Source of the DNA: Bacteroidales bacterium
Lineage (GTDB): Bacteria; Bacteroidota; Bacteroidia; Bacteroidales; JAGOPY01
Direction of reading: 5' to 3'
DNA: 21,854 nt
Assembly: GCA_030638325.1 (NCBI GenBank)
Contig: DAOWEV010000098.1
Span: 1-21,854 of the forward strand
This document shows positions 16,190 through 21,854 of the stretch, piece by piece. Under the pieces are notes generated by a model. It was not told the origin of the DNA. It was given only the letters and a program-made list of their open reading frames with translations, and did not search any database. Each line of letters begins with the position of its first letter. The first letter of the stretch is position 1. The translations under genes and the position numbers were made by a program.

Positions 16190-16211
16190 CGACGGGTTAA
16201 CCCGTCGTTTT
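16190..16211 (+). terminator. Palindromic hairpin with T-run after the DUF4301 gene
   Basis: CGACGGGTTAACCCGTCG (16190-16207) is a perfect 18-bp palindrome followed by TTTT. It lies between two convergent stop codons (16138 and 16221). The T-run follows on the plus strand, so it fits as the terminator of the DUF4301 gene; the minus-strand side has no matching run. A perfect palindrome leaves little loop, so termination is inferred. Confidence 0.6.
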
Positions 16212-16220
16212 ATGAGGGCT

Positions 16221-16847
16221 TTACCTGGCAACAGCAACCAAATGAATTTTTAAGATTATCTCATCGGTTACAATAAAGCTATCATCACTTTTAACATGAT
16301 CTTTCGACATCGAAGTTATGCCCCACTCTGTCCGGTCAATAATAAACTTATCTGAGGTAGCCTTCAATACTTCATTGTCAATATTCAGATCACAATGAAA
16401 GCTAACGGATCGCGACACTTGCATCAACTTCATATTTCCTGATATACAGTATTTGTTACCCTCCATTTTTCTGATGCTGGTTATGTGAAATGTGGAAACG
16501 GGAAATTCTTCAACATTAAAGAATTCCTTTGATCTAAGAACGTTTTGCAGGGTCAGTCTCATTAACTCATAATCAATATCACAATTAACGATGCTATCCA
16601 TCAAAACAGTTAAATCACCGCCAACAATCTCGTCATCCTTCAATTTCAGATAACCACTTTTGAAAAGAACATAGCCCGTATGCTTTTCACAAAACCACTC
16701 TATTTTACTTTTTTGCACATCCACATAATAAGTAGTTGTGTCAGGTGCCTGAGGAGATGAATTATCATTACTGACTGGTACGAATGCCGTATTAACAAGA
16801 TATATTCCTGAAAATAACATCCAAAATAGAATCATTTTTTTTTCCAT
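16221..16847 (-). CDS. YceI-like exported protein
   Basis: This 208-residue protein has a signal peptide (MEKK, then a hydrophobic stretch to about residue 22) and a YceI-like domain from about residue 40. YceI proteins are periplasmic lipocalin-like beta barrels that bind polyisoprenoid chains. Supporting features are YYVDVQKSKIEWFCEKHTG, GYLKLKDDEIVGGDLTVLM with the typical alternating pattern, RSKEFFNVEEFPVSTFHI, and a late SDKFIIDRTEWGI strand. These match the family's layout (W..KHtG, LrsadFFdv..yP..tF, DRt.wgi). The ligand and role here are unknown. It sits 92 bp downstream of the pentapeptide-repeat gene on the same strand, so the two may be expressed together. Confidence 0.85.
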   Translation of the reverse strand: MEKKMILFWMLFSGIYLVNTAFVPVSNDNSSPQAPDTTTYYVDVQKSKIEWFCEKHTGYVLFKSGYLKLKDDEIVGGDLTVLMDSIVNCDIDYELMRLTLQNVLRSKEFFNVEEFPVSTFHITSIRKMEGNKYCISGNMKLMQVSRSVSFHCDLNIDNEVLKATSDKFIIDRTEWGITSMSKDHVKSDDSFIVTDEIILKIHLVAVAR

Positions 16848-16862
16848 AAACAGGATTTTATT

Positions 16863-16920
16863 GTTACGGGTTATGTGTTACGGGTTAAAAACTTGCAACC
16901 TGTAACCTGTAACCTGTAAC
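16863..16920. repeat. Tandem and inverted short-word repeat
   Basis: Three tandem copies of AACCTGT (16897-16917) follow two copies of GTTACGGGTT in the opposite sense (16863-16888), so the region can fold back on itself. It fills most of the 92-bp spacer between the pentapeptide-repeat gene and the YceI-like gene. Confidence 0.7.
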
Positions 16921-16939
16921 TTTAAGTACTGATAAACAC

Positions 16940-17872
16940 CTAATTATCATTCCCTCCGACGCTGCAAATGCCTGTAATTTGTCCATCCACAATAAGTTCT
17001 TTGATCCCTTCCGGTATATTGACAGCATCGGTAAATATGGTGCTTTCAAACTCAGCTGCGAAGAAATTACATCCACTTAGATCAGCGCCTGTGAAATTTG
17101 CTCCTTGCAAATGAGAACCCCGAAAATCTGCGTCTATCAGACGAGAATGGATAAAACTTACATCTTCTAAACCTGCACCGGTAAAATCGGCGTAACTAAA
17201 ATCAATTGAATCAAGTTTTGCACCGGCAAACACTGTTATGATAAATTTAACCAAAACAGCTTTGCTACCGGTAAAATCAGCATCAAGAAACTCTGATTCT
17301 TTCATTAAAGCATTTGTGAAATCACAATTTCTAAAATTTGTCCGGTGTCCCTCCACGCCAAACATATTTGCACCTCTCAAATCTGATCCTTCTAAATCTG
17401 CATCATTTACATGAACACGAAAAAGGGTTGCCCGGCTAAAAAGGCAGTTTGTTAAACAGGAGTTATTGAAACTTGACCAGCGCATGTCACAAAAACGGAA
17501 GTCGGAATTTGAAAAATCTCCTTCATTACATCTTGCTGAACGAAAACTGGTGCCCCTGAAATCTCCTCCAACAACATGATCTCCTCTCCAATACATATTA
17601 TCCAGATTAGCAAAACGAAAATCATCATAATCTTGAGGAATTGAGATAAACCCCCTTTTCCTTAATTCTCCGTTTTCAAGGAAAACAGTGTCAAAAATAA
17701 CCGATTTTCGCACTTCCATGCTTGTGAAATTAGAAAGATAGAAAAGATTTGATGTATCAGGAGGATCCGGAAACAATTTATGTACTATTGGATCATTGTT
17801 TCTCACGCAATTTGGAAACACGAGCAGGAAACCCACGAATATTAAAAAAAGAGTTGGTTTTTGTCTACCCAT
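16940..17872 (-). CDS. Exported pentapeptide-repeat protein
   Basis: The 310-residue protein starts with a signal peptide (GRQK, a hydrophobic core to about residue 20, then PNC). Cys22 could be lipidated, but the residues before it (FPN) are a poor lipobox. From about residue 84 to 285 it consists mainly of A(D/N)LxG/DFxxx-type pentapeptide repeats, for example DFRGTSF, ADLEGSDLRGANM, ADFTGAGL and ANFTGADL. These predict a right-handed quadrilateral beta helix. The central register is interrupted near VLVKFIITVFAGAK. The family has no common enzymatic function; some members mimic DNA, but a secreted one is more likely structural or a binding surface. It lies downstream of nosY, separated by a dispersed repeat, and 92 bp upstream of the YceI-like gene. 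Confidence 0.88.
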   Translation of the reverse strand: MGRQKPTLFLIFVGFLLVFPNCVRNNDPIVHKLFPDPPDTSNLFYLSNFTSMEVRKSVIFDTVFLENGELRKRGFISIPQDYDDFRFANLDNMYWRGDHVVGGDFRGTSFRSARCNEGDFSNSDFRFCDMRWSSFNNSCLTNCLFSRATLFRVHVNDADLEGSDLRGANMFGVEGHRTNFRNCDFTNALMKESEFLDADFTGSKAVLVKFIITVFAGAKLDSIDFSYADFTGAGLEDVSFIHSRLIDADFRGSHLQGANFTGADLSGCNFFAAEFESTIFTDAVNIPEGIKELIVDGQITGICSVGGNDN

Positions 17873-17880
17873 ATTATTAG

Positions 17881-18042
17881 TATCTAAATTTTGATATTCG
17901 TGTTTTTTTTGACTGAAATTCTAAATCCCAAACCCTAAACTCTAAACAAATTCAAATGAACTAAATCCAAATGATATAAACTGTTTTAAACAATTGAAAA
18001 TTTGAATATTTGATATTGTTTCGGATTTAGATATTAGGATTT
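17881..18042. repeat. Dispersed palindromic repeat, copy 2
   Basis: This matches the element at 10243-10402. Positions 17992-18042 are identical over 51 nt, and the left half shares AAATTCTAAATCC and CTAAACAAAT words. Similarity resumes with CTTGTCCAG at 18078-18086 and runs into the nosY stop codon (18088-18090). The 215-bp spacer holds no gene. Confidence 0.85.
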
Positions 18043-18087
18043 CGTGCTTATTATTTTAATTATCTTCTTGATTCTGACTTGTCCAGA

Positions 18088-18918
18088 TTAGGTAACATCT
18101 CTTCTGTTAAAATTGCGGTTACCGAAAAAAGCAAATAAAAAGCCCAATAAAACCGGGTATATGATCGAAAAAGCAATAAACACCGACCGGCTTACAGTGT
18201 CCAGGATATAATATGCCACCGGTCCTATCGCAGTTAATTTGGGGTCGAAAAGCGCTAAAACAGCGACACGGAAAACCTGTAACGGATTTATCATCCCGAC
18301 TCCAATTACCAATTCCGGGTTCATTCTGAGTTTTAGCATGACACCTATTAAAATCAGGTCGAGGAAAGCTACCAGAAACAACCATATAATGAAGGCAGCG
18401 CTAATGGCAAAATTTTGAGAATGTGAAATCGCAGAAATAAACATCCCGATACCCAAAAAACAGAACACCATAGCTGCTAACAGGGAACTATAGAGAGAAA
18501 ACAGGTCCCATGGCACGTCAATATCCGATATTGTTCCCCAAATCGTTGCACCCAGCAATGCAAGAAACACAGGAATAAATATTTCGATAAACCTGCCGGT
18601 AAACTTACCCCAGAAGTAGCTGGAAAAGGAAATCGGAAGCGAAAGCATATATTCCATTACATTCGTTTCCCTGTCTCCCACCACGGACCTGACTGTTGAA
18701 ATAAGCACGTATATCGGCAGGATCACCATGCTTACCTGCATAAAGGTCACCATCAATCTTCCCAGGCCAACAAAACCAATAATTTGTGATTCTGTAATCC
18801 CGAGAGCAAACATAACGGCGACAAATCCGCCAAACAACAGGCAATAAGCCCAAAACCATATTGAACGTAAGCTTTGTTTGAGTTCTAAAATTGTTATGTT
18901 GTAAATTCCTTGTATCAT
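18088..18918 (-). CDS. nosY: NosY-like ABC transporter permease of the nos cluster
   Basis: NosY is the membrane partner of the NosF ATPase and periplasmic NosD. The complex supports copper-site assembly in nitrous-oxide reductase NosZ. The 276-residue protein has about six hydrophobic segments (around 20-42, 55-77, 110-130, 140-165, 170-195, 245-268). It has the ABC-2-type loop VVGDRETNVMEYMLSLPIS after the second segment and the conserved INPLQVFRVAVLALFDP stretch seen in NosY proteins. Assignment rests on this family style together with nosF, nosL and nosH nearby. The order is unusual: 521 bp of repeat-laden spacer separate it from nosL, and nosF is a further gene away. The upstream array (18919-19036) directly abuts the start codon, leaving little room for a normal ribosome-binding site. 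Confidence 0.88.
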   Translation of the reverse strand: MIQGIYNITILELKQSLRSIWFWAYCLLFGGFVAVMFALGITESQIIGFVGLGRLMVTFMQVSMVILPIYVLISTVRSVVGDRETNVMEYMLSLPISFSSYFWGKFTGRFIEIFIPVFLALLGATIWGTISDIDVPWDLFSLYSSLLAAMVFCFLGIGMFISAISHSQNFAISAAFIIWLFLVAFLDLILIGVMLKLRMNPELVIGVGMINPLQVFRVAVLALFDPKLTAIGPVAYYILDTVSRSVFIAFSIIYPVLLGFLFAFFGNRNFNRRDVT

Positions 18919-19036
18919 TTGTTGTAATTTACTGCGTGTAATTTATTGTAATTTGCTTCGCGTAATTCTTTGTGATTTGTTGTAATTTGCTTTGCGTAAT
19001 TTATGGTAATTTGTTGTAATTTGCTTTGCGTAATTT
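18919..19036. repeat. Four-unit direct repeat array upstream of nosY
   Basis: Units of about 26 nt of the form TTGTTGTAATTTGCTTTGCG plus TAATTT start at 18919, 18943, 18977 and 19011. The last three are spaced 34 bp apart. The units at 18977 and 19011 are identical and the first two are degenerate. The array begins immediately next to the nosY ATG. The unit-to-unit gaps (about 8 bp) are too short for CRISPR spacers. Confidence 0.85.
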
Positions 19037-19111
19037 GTTGTTTTATGGTCTATATTTGTTTTTTTGCAGAGGTAATATAGTTATGCGAATCAAGAGTTGA
19101 AATAGTTTTTT

Positions 19112-19366
19112 TTACCACAAAGGTCACAAAGGATCCCGATAACTATCGGGACAAAGTCACTCAAAGGACTGTAGAATTACCCGTTTAATACCATTTTTCA
19201 AATGTATGACATTAAAGTTTGCCAATAAGCCTAACTTACATTCTGAAAGCTTCAAATAAGTGAGTATTTGTGTCATGTGTATATCCGCATTCATAAAGAT
19301 CAAATTTTTTCTTTGGATCCTTTGTGAAGTACTTTGTGATATCCTTTGTGTTTCTTCGTGGTTAAA
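19112..19366. repeat. Imperfect inverted-repeat-bounded segment in the nosL-nosY spacer
   Basis: About 24 bp of TTTACCACAAAGGTCACAAAGGAT-type sequence at the left (19112-19135) recurs inverted at the right (19341-19366) with several mismatches. Additional CACAAAG/CTTTGTG words lie inside both ends. A near-perfect palindrome, TCCCGATAACTATCGGGA (19134-19151), sits at the left. The enclosed DNA carries a GxxExxY gene remnant. Confidence 0.6.
19157..19285 (-). pseudogene. C-terminal remnant of a GxxExxY family gene
   Basis: The reading frame encodes QILTYLKLSECKLGLLANFN followed by VIHLKNGIKRVI. This closely resembles the C-terminal end of GxxExxY proteins (typically AQLLTYLKLSGxKLGLLINFNVxxLKDGIKR). 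Those proteins are normally about 120-130 residues, and here all of the N-terminal two thirds, including the GxxExxY signature, is missing. Its upstream end merges into the right-hand CTTTGTG repeat. The fragment remains open and ends at a TGA inside the left repeat. It is most simply a decayed gene left between nosL and nosY. A 45-residue product starting at a Met upstream is conceivable but unlikely. Confidence 0.7.
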
Positions 19367-19439
19367 TATAATCACAACCTAATTACCTCAAAAATCCAAA
19401 ATCGTTAACCGTTAATCGTTAATCGCAAATCATAATCCC

Positions 19440-19907
19440 TTAGTGTCCCATCATCCCCTTCTCTTCCAAAAAATCCTTCCTCATAGTGATTCCGTCTTCA
19501 ATCCTCTTAACTGTGGTTTGGTAATCGTATAGCGTATCTGCCGTTCTGGTTTTCAGAGCCCCATAACCAAAGCCCATGGGGGTTCTGTCTCCATAACGGT
19601 AAAATGCTTTTTTAGCATCTATCCATTCTCCTGTTTCGCAGTCGCCGATCCAGATCTGTGCAGTTTCGCCATCCCATTTTTTCCAATTATCAGTTTTTTC
19701 ATACTCCACCAAACATCCTATGTCATCAAACCAGAGCACTTCATTGTATTTATTGATCGCCTGCAAGGAATACTTCTGATCTGCCAGTCCCATCAGGCAA
19801 TTTATACAAATATCCCTGTCCCAGTTTATTTCTCTTGCGCTGTAATCAGCTTCCGGGTTGCAACCGAAAAGGAGGACTACTGTAAATAAAATACCTAACT
19901 TTTTCAT
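19440..19907 (-). CDS. nosL: NosL copper-chaperone lipoprotein
   Basis: NosL is an outer-facing lipoprotein that binds Cu(I) and hands it to the NosDFY machinery for nitrous-oxide reductase maturation. The 155-residue product has a lipoprotein signal with lipobox LFGC (Cys16). It is followed by the conserved metal-binding region RDICINCLMG (Cys34, Cys37, Met39), which corresponds to the family's D.C..C.M motif. Later segments FDDIGCLVEY and GECETGEW-like DCETGEWIDA, then TPMGFGYGA, fit the fold. The C-terminus MMGH adds possible metal ligands. It sits between nosF and nosY rather than at the end of the cluster, with a 176-bp spacer after nosF and a 521-bp spacer before nosY. Confidence 0.93.
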   Translation of the reverse strand: MKKLGILFTVVLLFGCNPEADYSAREINWDRDICINCLMGLADQKYSLQAINKYNEVLWFDDIGCLVEYEKTDNWKKWDGETAQIWIGDCETGEWIDAKKAFYRYGDRTPMGFGYGALKTRTADTLYDYQTTVKRIEDGITMRKDFLEEKGMMGH

Positions 19908-20083
19908 TTTTATATTATTAAATGGTTAAACAGATAATTGTTTCCCTCTGTGTTACTTTGCGGTTTAACTCTTTAACCGCAATGGACGCAATGTTCTCCG
20001 CAATGTTTCGCAATGTTTTTTTTCTATACGGACGTCAACCCGTAACCCGTAACAACAAAATCTCAAGCTTTGATTCGCATTTA
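19908..20083. repeat. nosF-nosL spacer with short-word repeats
   Basis: The 176-bp spacer contains GCGGTTTAA/TTTAACCGC facing copies (about 19960-19980), four copies of CGCAATG (19978-20015, spaced 9, 12 and 10 nt), and two tandem AACCCGT words (20037-20050). No exact TAnnTTTG box is seen upstream of nosL on the minus strand, and no FNR/CRP-like TTGAT-N4-ATCAA site was recognised. Confidence 0.6.
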
Positions 20084-20749
20084 TTATAGTTTTTTATCCA
20101 AAATAATCTCTCCCAGGTCCATTTCCACAACGCGATTGACCAATGTGGATATTTCACTTATTCTGTGGCTGGCAAGGATCATCAGGGAATTCTTGTTAAA
20201 ATTCTCCAAATAATTAAAAAATACTTCACGTGCCTCCGGGTCAAGGTTTGCAGCAGGCTCGTCCATCAGAAGTATTTTAGGATTTCTGCCAAGCGCAAAA
20301 GCAACCAGCAGTTTTTGTTTCATGCCCCCGGATAGTTTTAAAAAGGATTTGGACAGATGCTTTTTAACTTCCAATCCTAAGTCATCACTTATTTTCATGA
20401 ATGTGTCCTTCGGCGTGCCTGAAAGTTTCGTAAAAAAATCAAGCATTTCTTTGACAGTCATTTTCAATGGCGGGGGAATTTGGGGGATAAAGCCTATTTG
20501 CTGCATTGCTTCTTTATGTTGACTTCTGGGATTCAACCCTAGTACTTCAAGCTTCCCATTATATATATATTGTCCTAAAATGCAACGAATTAAGGTTGTC
20601 TTCCCGGCACCATTCGGGCCGCTCAGGCTAATTCTTTCCCCGGTGTTAAAACTTATCGAAAGATCATTGATCACCTTTACTTTCTTAAAGGATTTTGACA
20701 ACCCATTTGCTATTATCAACGATTTTGAATCAATCATGGTATCGGTCAT
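20084..20749 (-). CDS. nosF: NosF ABC transporter ATPase of the nos cluster
   Basis: NosF is the ATPase of the NosDFY complex that powers maturation of the copper centre of nitrous-oxide reductase. The 221 residues contain all the usual ABC motifs: Walker A GPNGAGKT (44-51), Q-loop Gln90, signature LSGGMKQ (139-145), Walker B ILLMDEP (159-165) and switch His195. It is shorter than NosF proteins that carry a C-terminal extension but complete as an ATPase domain. Its ATG overlaps the nosH TGA as ATGA (20746-20749), indicating translational coupling. Taken alone it could be any small ABC ATPase; the neighbouring nosH, nosL and nosY support the specific call. Confidence 0.92.
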   Translation of the reverse strand: MTDTMIDSKSLIIANGLSKSFKKVKVINDLSISFNTGERISLSGPNGAGKTTLIRCILGQYIYNGKLEVLGLNPRSQHKEAMQQIGFIPQIPPPLKMTVKEMLDFFTKLSGTPKDTFMKISDDLGLEVKKHLSKSFLKLSGGMKQKLLVAFALGRNPKILLMDEPAANLDPEAREVFFNYLENFNKNSLMILASHRISEISTLVNRVVEMDLGEIILDKKL

Positions 20750-21681
20750 AATATTTTATTCAATCCTTTAATTGTATAAGTCAATGCTTCACCGGGACAG
20801 GTGTCAATACACAATCCGCACCGGGTGCAGTCAATACCTGGATAGTGAATTTTCTGGGTTGCCTTTCCTCTTTGCACAAACCAAAGTACGTGAGGCACAA
20901 GGCATACAGTCTGACAATCCCGGCAGAAACCACATTTATCCAATTCAAATTTTATGGCAAACGGAGAAACTGTTCCAAGCATACCCATAGTGGTGCCTAA
21001 CGGACAAATATACCTGCACCAAAACCTTTTACTATATACGATCTCAAATATCACCAGTCCCAGTATCCAAAATAAGATCAATCCCGGACCATAGATCATA
21101 GCCCTCGATATAATTCCAACAGGGTTAATATTTTCAAAAACAAGGTTTTTAGTTAAAAATGCCAGGATTATAAAACCTGCCCAAAAAACATAGCGCATCG
21201 ACCTGTTGAAGGTGTGTTCTTTTATTTTTTTCTTTTTTACAAGGTAATTTTGCAATTTCTCAGTCAGCTCACCTATAAAATGGTACGGGCATACCCATGA
21301 ACAATAGGTTCTGCCTCCCATCATTGCATATATAAAAACAATGGTAAAAAAACCGATCCAAAAATTCATGGTAAGATGGACAACATATCCTGTAGTTGAC
21401 GAGATAGCCAGCAGTTGTAAAGCATTATACGGATCCATAAGGTAAAACCCGACCAATCGTGAGCCACTTAACGAACCTTCTAAAACAGCGAGGTCAAACA
21501 AAAAGGAAAGAACAAATAAAATATTCATTCCAATCAGCACCGGCCAGCGAATATTTCTCCATTTGTGATTACCTGTTTGTGCCTTACACCACTCTTTGTA
21601 CTCCATGCCCAACTTTACATGGGGCATTTCCTCCATTGGTTTAGGAGGTATAGGAGGTTTCTTTTTTATATTCTTAAACAT
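20746..21681 (-). CDS. nosH: NosH/NapH-family membrane iron-sulfur protein
   Basis: NosH resembles NapH, a quinol-side membrane protein that passes electrons outward, here probably to the nitrous-oxide reductase system together with NosG. The 311 residues have about five hydrophobic segments (around 46-66, 85-120, 165-182, 198-215 and a short one). The two family motifs CSWVCP (127-132) and CRYICP (222-227) lie next to membrane segments. The C-terminal cytoplasmic ferredoxin part supplies two [4Fe-4S] Cys sets: C250, C253, C256, C260 and C285, C288, C291, C295. The N-terminus is proline- and lysine-rich. Its start overlaps the end of the upstream ferredoxin gene by 8 nt, and its stop overlaps the nosF start by 4 nt. 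NapH of a periplasmic nitrate reductase is the alternative, but nosF and nosL make NosH preferable. Confidence 0.9.
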   Translation of the reverse strand: MFKNIKKKPPIPPKPMEEMPHVKLGMEYKEWCKAQTGNHKWRNIRWPVLIGMNILFVLSFLFDLAVLEGSLSGSRLVGFYLMDPYNALQLLAISSTTGYVVHLTMNFWIGFFTIVFIYAMMGGRTYCSWVCPYHFIGELTEKLQNYLVKKKKIKEHTFNRSMRYVFWAGFIILAFLTKNLVFENINPVGIISRAMIYGPGLILFWILGLVIFEIVYSKRFWCRYICPLGTTMGMLGTVSPFAIKFELDKCGFCRDCQTVCLVPHVLWFVQRGKATQKIHYPGIDCTRCGLCIDTCPGEALTYTIKGLNKIL

Positions 21682-21854
21682 GGCTTCCCTGGTTTACTGG
21701 TTCAACAATAATACTGGGTTCCTGCGTAGGACAAACCATTACACAAACCCCACAGCCTGTACAGCCGTCAAGCACCTTTGGTTTGTATCCAATATTTCCG
21801 TTAATATCCCGGTATTCTTCCATGGTGATAGCCTTGCATCCGATCGGGCATTCA
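21674..21854 (-). CDS. nosG: NosG/NapG-like ferredoxin-type protein, 3' end only
   Basis: This partial gene runs off the right edge of the window; 59 C-terminal residues are visible. They contain ECPIGCKAI at the edge, then CTGCGVCVMVCP (31-42 of the fragment), a standard [4Fe-4S] cluster motif, and end in NQGSHV. NapG/MauM-type proteins are periplasmic multi-cluster ferredoxins that work with NapH-type membrane proteins. The gene directly precedes and overlaps nosH by 8 nt (ATGTTTAA), matching the nosG-nosH pairing known from clade II nos clusters, although some of those have cytochrome genes between the two. The N-terminus and signal peptide are outside the window. Confidence 0.8.
   Translation of the reverse strand, partial: ECPIGCKAITMEEYRDINGNIGYKPKVLDGCTGCGVCVMVCPTQEPSIIVEPVNQGSHV

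Noticed and set aside
16190..16211. Bidirectional terminator for DUF4301 and yceI genes
   Set aside because: Only the plus-strand side has a T-run, so it is reported as a terminator for the plus-strand gene only.
18119..18385. 88-codon minus-strand open frame inside nosY in another frame
   Set aside because: Overlaps the NosY membrane segments entirely, and the translation looks like out-of-frame sequence.
18919..19036. Possible CRISPR array from regularly spaced repeats
   Set aside because: Unit gaps are about 8 bp and are themselves partly repetitive, units are degenerate, and no cas genes are present.
19908..20083. FNR/CRP-type operator ahead of nosL
   Set aside because: No TTGAT-N4-ATCAA-like dyad could be found by eye; the dyads present are word repeats.

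Overview
The window is a stretch of chromosome from a member of the Bacteroidota, probably Bacteroidales-like and probably uncultured. The assignment rests on protein style (a CarB with the Bacteroidetes-type N-terminus, a DUF4301 protein, an exported isoaspartyl methyltransferase), on TAnnTTTG promoter boxes in place of the E. coli -10, on weak Shine-Dalgarno signals, and on AT-rich spacers full of short-word repeats. No rRNA, transposase or intact mobile element is present.

Layout. Positions 1-1647 hold dnaB on the plus strand, convergent with pcm; the two stop codons overlap. From 9064 down to 1644 a minus-strand run carries ppk2, carA, carB, sucC and pcm: polyphosphate-driven nucleotide phosphorylation, carbamoyl phosphate synthesis, a TCA-cycle ligase and protein repair. 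ppk2 and carA are only 8 nt apart; the others are more loosely spaced. From 14031 down to 9220, also on the minus strand, lie a large exported helical-repeat protein of unknown role, pepE (dipeptidase E) and a membrane-anchored family 2 glycosyltransferase. Two minus-strand tRNA-Leu genes (CAG and GAG) occupy 14098-14397, each bordered by hairpin-forming repeats. A plus-strand DUF4301 gene follows (14600-16138) and ends at a perfect 18-bp palindrome.

From 21854 down to 18088 the minus strand carries part of a nitrous-oxide reductase accessory (nos) cluster: the 3' end of a nosG-like ferredoxin gene, nosH, nosF, nosL and nosY. nosG/nosH and nosH/nosF overlap, so these three are translationally coupled. 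nosL and nosY are set apart by spacers of 176 and 521 bp. The second spacer contains a tandem array and a decayed GxxExxY gene inside imperfect inverted repeats. nosZ and nosD are not in the window and would be expected upstream, beyond 21854. Together these genes would supply electrons (NosG/NosH), copper (NosL) and ABC-driven maturation (NosF/NosY) for N2O reductase. Downstream lie an exported pentapeptide-repeat protein and a YceI-like protein, whose connection to nos is unknown.

The most distinctive feature is the spacer DNA. Many of the longer spacers hold their own short word in tandem and/or inverted copies. Two distant spacers share a repeat with a 51-nt identical core, and two others share a CGATA-type palindrome. 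The best functional lead is DUF4301, which shows motifs in the order seen in UDP-sugar pyrophosphorylases.
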